From assembly GCA_029953675.1 (NCBI GenBank), contig JAMWBK010000007.1, positions 372,001-436,000 on the forward strand: a stretch of DNA of 64,000 bases. The letters run 5' to 3'. A program made the position numbers and the translations under genes. Under the pieces are notes generated by a model that made no database searches, was not told where the DNA came from, and saw only the letters and a list, made by a program, of their open reading frames with translations. Every line of letters begins with the position of its first letter. Within the stretch, counting starts at the first letter, position 1. Positions 58,280 through 64,000 of this stretch are shown here, piece by piece. The stretch is from Rhodosorus marinus. Lineage: Eukaryota; Rhodophyta; Stylonematophyceae; Stylonematales; Stylonemataceae.

Positions 58280-58792
58280 CAGTCTTTTTCATCCAACGCC
58301 CCTCCCCGAAACCACTCCCAGCCTCCAATCCATCTCACTCACCAATCCTGCGCTAAATGCATTCGTCAAGCCTCATCCACTTCGAACAAATGCAACTGTT
58401 TATGTGTCATCAATTTTACCACCGGGAGGTCTGCCTAAATATACTATTATTCAATATTACAGCAAACATTTTGAGCTTTGAGAGATGACGGTTAAACATA
58501 TCATTGAAACGATCGGAATGGGATCCGATGGGAATAGGGTTTTGGCAATGAGGACGGGTTTTTCGATCGGGCTGATCTTTTTTATTTTGGGCTGCTGGAA
58601 AACATGATGTTCTAATTCGTATTCTAAGCAAGGAATTGTCCGGTGCTGATATCGTCACTCCTGTCTACGTGGCGATTGGTTTTGCTCCTTTTTGGTGGGG
58701 TTGGGGTGAGGTTGGGGTGAGGTTGGGGTTGTGAAAAGTCTGTCCTGGAAATCCCGGCTTTTGGCGGACGTTGTTGAAGGAAACAGCACGGG
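58280..58792. promoter_or_regulatory. Divergent promoter region
   Basis: Between the AIRIM-like gene (-) and the SAM carrier (+). G-rich direct repeats TTGGGGTGAGG occur at 58700-58730 on the plus strand. No protein recognised. Confidence 0.45.
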
Positions 58793-59874
58793 ATGGGGGA
58801 TTCTTTGGACTCAGTGAACCCTTCTGTGGTCGGAACAATGAAAGGTTAGTTTATTCTTTCTTCGCTGGAGTTGCCGCGCCTGCCCTCTTCGCTCAGGTTT
58901 TTCCCCGTCGCAGCGATCGCTCCGGCGATCGCTGGCTCCGCCATTTTCACTGATCGATTCACTATTTTGTCTGCTATTGATTTGAAACTAGTTGGTTTGG
59001 CGAGTGGTGCGGTCGCTGGATGTGTTGTAGATGTAGCGCTGTTCCCTTTGGATACTGTAAAAACTCGACTGCAATCGGGGGTCACCCACTCAGGCCCGAT
59101 TTTCAAAGGCATGTATAGGGGTCTTTGGCCTGCCCTCCTCGCCTCCGCACCTGCAGCAGCCACTTTCTTTGGAGCCTATGATGTGACGAAGAGAATAGCT
59201 GGTCAGAACCTGGAGTTGCCAGAACCAGTTACGCATCTGATCGCCGCGGCAGCCGGAGACATCTGCGGGAGCGCAGTCAGGACACCTTTCGAAAAGCTGA
59301 AGCAGAGGTTACAAGCTGGGATGGAGAGAACTACACTAGGAGCACTTCGATCGCTCATTGCGAGAGAAGGAGTGAGAGGACTCTTTCGAGGGTATGGGAA
59401 ATCCAGAAAATCCCTTTTGCTTGGGTCGCGTGGTTCGACGGAATCCGAGCTGAACAATCCAATTTTCGATAATCTCGCAGGTATTCCTCCTTGGTCGTCA
59501 GAGAGCTGCCCTTTGATCTGATTGAGTTTCCCCTCTACGAGTACCTGAAGAAGCGGTGGGCGAAAGAACAGGGTGCAGCGCTTTCCGCTAACCAGAGCGC
59601 ACTCTGCGGATCAATCGCTGGCGGTATCGCCGCAGCCGTAACAACCCCTCTAGACGTGGTGAAGACCCGAATGCTCATCGACACCAGCGACCAAAGCGTG
59701 AACAGGAACGTCCTCTACTACCTGCGATCCGTCGCAGAAAAAGAGGGCGCCAGGGGCGTATTCGCTGGAGTGCTTCCCAGAACCATCTGGATCAGCCTCG
59801 GTGGATTCATATTCTTCGGAGGATACGAATACACCAAAGCCTACCTCCTCCATTCTCAGTTACTAACCAAATAA
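58793..59874 (+). CDS. Mitochondrial/plastid S-adenosylmethionine carrier (SLC25A26/SAMC)
   Basis: Exons 58793-58844, 58914-59391 and 59481-59874, 307 residues. Exchanges SAM for S-adenosylhomocysteine across the organelle inner membrane. Seen: three carrier repeats with signatures PLDTVKTRLQ, TPFEKLKQRLQ and TPLDVVKTRML. The pattern RELPFDLIEFPLYEYLK, created by the exon 2-3 join, is characteristic of the SAM carrier subfamily. The first exon is short (17 residues) and joins through a GTTAGT donor. Plant SAMC is dually targeted; targeting here cannot be told. Confidence 0.88.
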
Positions 59875-60339
59875 CCAACGAAGCCAACGAAAACACAATA
59901 CTGACTGAATCAATCAATATTTATTAGGACAAGCTGTCCATCGTGGCATGGCGCTGTCCTCATTGCTCAATATAGGATCGATTATATCTTAGATTTAGAT
60001 GTATATATATCTAATAAACCCAGAAAAGTCTATTGATGAACTAAAAATCTCTTTTAGAGGCGTTTTAGATCATTTAGTGTCTTTTTCTGGTCTGAGATGG
60101 AATAGATTTTGTCATCGATGCAGGAGCTAGTAGGTTTTGGGGAAGATGAATGGGATTAGGTTTACGCTTTTTTGCCTTTCCTTCTGCTAAGTTTTTGGGA
60201 GGAGATGTATTGAAAGGGGAGGGGGGAGAGGGGGGGGACAGGTTTATGGATTGTGGAGTTGGAAGGAATAGAATGGTATAGATTGTCGAATGCTTCTTTG
60301 TTTTTGGTTTTTTTCGTTTCAGATCTTTGTGGTGAGAGG
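59875..60339. promoter_or_regulatory. Upstream region of PSMB4
   Basis: AT-rich to about 60060, then a G-rich plus-strand leader (a G-run at 60220-60240). A pyrimidine tract ending TTTCAG at 60322 suggests a leader intron just before the start codon. Confidence 0.45.
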
Positions 60340-61616
60340 ATGTTTGGTGGTCAAGACTCTAAGCAGCATACGGTTCAACCGTATGTGACGGGGACCTCTG
60401 TGATCGGTTTGAAGTGCGCGGATGGAGTTGTTCTGGGTGCAGATACTCTTGGTGAGTATTTTTTTGTGGTCCGAGCTTCCTCGATATTCGTTTTGCTTCG
60501 AGGTTTGATTGACTGGACGGTTTGGTAGCTCGTTTGGCTGGATTGGAATTATGGCATCGATACTCCGATGGCTTGGATGGGCTTTGATAGATAATCGGAC
60601 TCGAGTCGCCGATCATGATATTTGAGTTTCGATTCTTTGATGCCTCGGCTGCAAAATTTTTCAACTCACGCAGCTCCTTCTTTGGGGTTTGAAATTGCTT
60701 AGTGTCGTACGGATCGTTGGCGAAGAACAGGAAAACTTCTAGGCTGATGACAGTATCAAATCACTGCTCCCTTGGATTTTCTGGAGAGTATTCTGATTTC
60801 CAAGAGATCAAGAGCACCCTTGAGGAGTTAATGATTTCTGAATATTGTATGGCAGATAACATTCCGATGCAGCCAAGGTACGGTTACTTGCCTCCCCCCT
60901 TCCCCCCTCCCTGCGAACTAGATTATTTTGTTCTCTACTATTCTCTAAGAAGCATTTTGTGTTCCCCTCGGAATGCGCAGAGCAATTCATCAGTACTTGG
61001 CCCGTGTAATGTATGAGGCGCGAAACAAGCAAGACCCGCTTTACAATCAGCTCGTCATCGGCGGAGTTTTACCAGCTACAGGAGAAGGGTAGGGAATCTA
61101 CTTCTTTACGACGCAACAAGCACCAGCTGGACTCCTAGCTGCTAGGTATCTGAAAGGGTTTATCCAATATCACGACACTTTGTACAGGTATCTTGGTTTG
61201 GTTGATCTGTTAGGCACCAACTATGAAAGTGAGATGATTGCTACGGGCTACGGTACATACATTGCTTTGCCCCTACTTCGTAAGGCCTATCGCCCAGATA
61301 TTACTGTTGCTGAGGGTAGGAAGGTCATCGAGGATTGCTTGAGAGTTTTGTATTATCGCGATGCAAGAAGTATAGACACGGTAATGCAAACTCGGCCAAA
61401 AAAAAGAGGCCTTCATATGTTCCCACGTAACTCAAACGACGGGAGTTACATTTCCTATGCTAAGCTGTTGCCGATTCCAATGTTTACCAACAGGTCCAAA
61501 TTTCAACCGTCACAAAGGAGGGCGCGGAGACGACTGAGCCATTCAAGCTTGAAACATCTTGGGATTTCAAAAAGTTCAAGGCCGGCTCTCGTCTGATTGA
61601 CGAGTCTACCTGGTAG
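60340..61616 (+). CDS. PSMB4: 20S proteasome subunit beta-7 (PSMB4)
   Basis: Exons 60340-60451, 60703-60877, 60981-61088, 61188-61380 and 61494-61616, 236 residues; all joins in frame. A non-catalytic ring subunit of the 20S core. Seen: PYVTGTSVIGLKCADGVVLGAD, SYGSLAKNRKTSRL, GFSGEYSDFQ, HQYLARVMYEARNK, LVIGGVLPATGEG, LGLVDLLGTNYES and the diagnostic VLYYRDARS. The sequence lacks a processed catalytic Thr, as expected for this subunit. Its strong conservation confirms all four introns, which range from about 99 to 251 nt. Confidence 0.96.
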
Positions 61617-61721
61617 TGAAGGATCTTAGTAAAACAATCTTAGCTAGTGTGTAGCCAAAACACCCAACCTCCTCGCGCTTGGCCTATATTCGGGTTTGGA
61701 TTTGATTCTTCAGGCTGCTTG

Positions 61722-63139
61722 TCACTCCTCGTCCGTTCTTTGATAATCATCGCGGAGTTGGCCGATGATAAACTGTGGGAAGGGAAGGCTCTCAAGAAAA
61801 TCTTCCATGTCCTCTCCGTATTCAACCTCACTTGTACCCTTTTCAGAATCATGAAAATCGTGCGAGAGAATTAGAGTCTTCCAGCGGGACGAAGAGAACG
61901 GGACGTGCTTCTTCCTATGCCCTACCTCTGGATGCAGAACGAGCGGCTCAAGCTCTTCTCGCTCGAGGTTTGCTTGTGGCCTTCGTGCTTCAAAGAGTAC
62001 CCTCAACGGCTGTTTATGTGCTCTGTGGAAGACCGTCTGAGTCGAGACAATCTCCAAACCTGATGGTTGGTCCCAAATCTATCAGCGGACGCAGTCTACG
62101 GGCAGGTGCCATCTCCAAACTCATCAAGGCCATGATTACTCGACCTCATCGCTCGCATGTTCTTACCTCCTTTGATCAATCCCTCATATAGTCGTTCCGA
62201 ATGAATGGCATCGTAGATAAAAAACGCCGATGCAACTTGGCTTCCTTCTACAAGAGCGTCATGCGCGGCCCTCGCAAACCCCACGATATCAACTGAACTC
62301 TCAAAATGGGCCAGGAGCTTCTCTTTGCGGGTGGGAGGGGACCTTGAATTGATGTCCCGGTAGAACGGAGGATTACATAGAACAACATCCATTTTGCCCT
62401 GTACAATTTGTGAGATATCGCCCGCTATCAGGACTTAGCCGAAAATCGATTTCTTCGCTACGACACGGACGCCTACCTCTATACTTGATGGAAGGCCGTG
62501 AGCTAGGTCATGGCAGACCACCGTGCTTCTGGGTACGAGACCATTCAAGGCGAGATTTCGGTCAGCTCGAGCAGCCAGGTCCGCTTGCAGTTCTACAAGT
62601 TCCATATTCGCTCCTTGGTTATGGTTTCCGTATAATACTGATACGAGTGCATTTCCAGCGCCGAGGTCGAGAGCTCGGTGCTCCGAATCCCCTGAAAGTC
62701 CTACAAACACGAGCCAGAGTACGGCGTCAGACGCTCTACCAAGCAGCTGGCATGATCTACATGCTAGCCTCCAGAAGGCCTGTCTCCAAATTCGGAAGGT
62801 ACCTCGAGCTTCCCTTCTCCTAGTTGCGAAATAGGCTAGACTTTGGGAGTCAGTGTTTGCTCGGTAACCTCTTCTTGACTGTAGCAGGAGTACTTTCTTT
62901 CGAAGAAAAAGGTCCAAGGTTTCTCCTTCGTCGGGTCTTAATTCAGTAGGCAACCTTTCTAAATCGCCTTCTGACCACCGGTCCCTTTTTCTTCTTGTAT
63001 ACCACTGTTTACTCCGTGCGTCGACGGTCATCGCGATGGGGTTCCCTCTTGGACCTCGTGGTTCACATACCGCTGGTTTCAACCATTGCGCATTCTCGCG
63101 AGAAGCCCTAGACACGCAGTCCACAAAAAAAACGCTCAT
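61722..63139 (-). CDS. TrmN6/YfiC-like adenine-N6 RNA methyltransferase
   Basis: Exons 63139-62803, 62700-62477, 62398-62167 and 62059-61722 (donors GTACCT, GTAGGC, GTAAGA, GTTTGG side acceptors CAG), 376 residues. Class I SAM-dependent enzyme. Seen: LLQSRRGYRANTDSQSLAYF, the SAM loop ALDLGAGNALVSVLYG, the acidic strand MELVELQADLAARADRNLALNG, and the catalytic NPPFY typical of adenine-N6 methyltransferases. The combination of QxRxGYR and NPPFY points to the bacterial tRNA1(Val) A37 enzyme TrmN6. An Arg-rich N-terminus (SVFFVDCVSRASREN) might be an organelle leader. The final 70 residues are weakly supported; an intron could lie after LVLHPE. Confidence 0.82.
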
Positions 63140-63969
63140 GTAGACCCTGTCTCAAAACGAAAATCCGCTGACGGCTTTCGCCTCCAACTCCAGACACTCT
63201 TGCCCACGCCGCCGGAACCGCGGGCGACAAAACTCGTTAAGAATTCAACCGGAACCCAACCCTTCGCAAGTGTCTCAGGTATAACCCAAGGAACTTCATA
63301 AAGCGGAGAGAACGCTCTATATCCCCAGATCTTAGCAGCTGGAGAGGGTGAGGGCCGGCTTCATCCAAAGCACCGACAAGCACCGAGGTGCACAACCTCG
63401 TCAAAGGGCATGGGCTAGGATTCGGCCAGCACGGCCTTTGTCAAGCCGCCTAACTTACAGGTACGGAGTGTTGATTCGTGAAATAACAGTGAAAGACGAC
63501 ACTTGAATCTTTCAGAATGTGTAGGTAGGCCTGAGATGTCACTGCATGACAGCCGTCAAAAGCAAGACCTAGCCCACCCTAAAGCATCGACTGGCGAGTT
63601 GCAACTGTTCGCAAACGAACCGGCGTGTTGTGCATAAATATCTTTTTCAATATCCCAACTTAATCCAATGGAAAGTTCTATTATAATGTAAGTTGAAAAT
63701 TATCAGTTATTATTGGACTATTGTTAGGATATTTGAAAGGATATTTAAAATAGGTCGTTTTATTATGGAAAACAGTTCCTCTCAAAATAAAAAGTCACCA
63801 GTAAACGGCCCTTCGCAAAGTGCTGCTTGGACGTGAGTGGCAGCGATGTGGAGCGTTTCGGTCAACACGGGCTGAAGGTTTGAATGAGGATCTGGTAGGT
63901 TTTCCTTTCGCCAAGAATTTCCGGAAATTTTCAACCAGTCTGAATCGTTTCAGGAGTGATTTGAATAGA
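63140..63969. other. Intergenic with AT-rich island
   Basis: No gene recognised to 63640. From 63640 to 63790 the DNA is AT-rich with CCAAT near 63665 and ATTGG near 63713. A likely leader intron runs from the GTAGGT near 63894 to TTTCAG near 63952. Confidence 0.45.
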
Positions 63970-64000
63970 ATGGAGAACGGTGTCCTTCGGATCGCGCATT
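63970..64000 (+). CDS. Possible start of a plus-strand gene, truncated
   Basis: An ATG at 63970 opens MENGVLRIAH and runs off the window. It follows a CCAAT island and a good leader-intron acceptor, the pattern found at other starts here. Ten residues allow no identification. Confidence 0.3.
   Translation, partial: MENGVLRIAH

Noticed and set aside
1-64000. CRISPR arrays, rRNA, tRNA, prokaryotic operons
   Set aside because: No regularly spaced repeats, no tRNA B-box-like cloverleaf found by eye, and genes are spliced and individually promoted. A tRNA with an intron could be missed without a scan.

Overview
The window is nuclear DNA of a photosynthetic eukaryote, most likely a unicellular red alga. 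Genes have few, short, mostly GT-AG introns (about 47-130 nt). They encode typical nuclear, cytosolic and mitochondrial proteins: ribosomal P1, proteasome beta-7, augmin HAUS6, NSE3, a RING-BRCT protein, adenylosuccinate lyase and a SAM carrier. Six further genes look plastid-targeted. Five of these have a Phe-Val pair close to the start Met (AFVNG, AFVGS, GFVGS, GFVGQ, AFVVP) and the sixth has a related N-terminal Phe. An early Phe is a known feature of red-type transit peptides, which is the main reason for favouring Rhodophyta. No species is claimed. I found no CRISPR array, rRNA, tRNA or viral gene.

Layout. 0-8 kb: thiamin-phosphate-synthase-like N-terminus (-), plastid dual-specificity phosphatase (+), plastid RseP/S2P protease (+). 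8-15 kb: orphan helix-turn-helix protein (+), HAUS6 (-), RPLP1 (+), PTGES2-like (+). 15-21 kb: very acidic secretory membrane protein (+) and a long, divergent cryptochrome/photolyase-like gene (-). 21-28 kb: gene-poor, with a probable retroelement fragment, one unrecognised three-exon gene and two blocks of diverged tandem repeats. 28-36 kb: intronless bacterial-type DUF899 gene (+), NSE3 (+), coiled-coil membrane protein (+), BTB-BACK protein (-), BRCA1-like RING-BRCT protein (-). 37-46 kb: tandem pair of fringe-like glycosyltransferases (+), SDR reductase (+), FAD4-like desaturase homologue that has lost most of its His ligands (-). 46-55 kb: gene-poor stretches around a RuBisCO-methyltransferase-like SET protein (-) and a DUF760 plastid protein (-). 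55-64 kb, dense: ADSL (+), AIRIM-like protein (-), SAM carrier (+), PSMB4 (+), TrmN6-like methyltransferase (-), and perhaps a gene starting at the right edge.

Two signals recur across the window. AT-rich islands full of CCAAT/ATTGG lie upstream of genes, and the sense strand just inside the gene is strongly G-rich. Together they mark 5' ends on both strands and predict two transcripts, near 22.15 and 47.1 kb, for which I see no protein. Exon joins below were worked out by hand from splice sites, reading phase and family similarity. Gene products are from remembered family motifs, not from a search.
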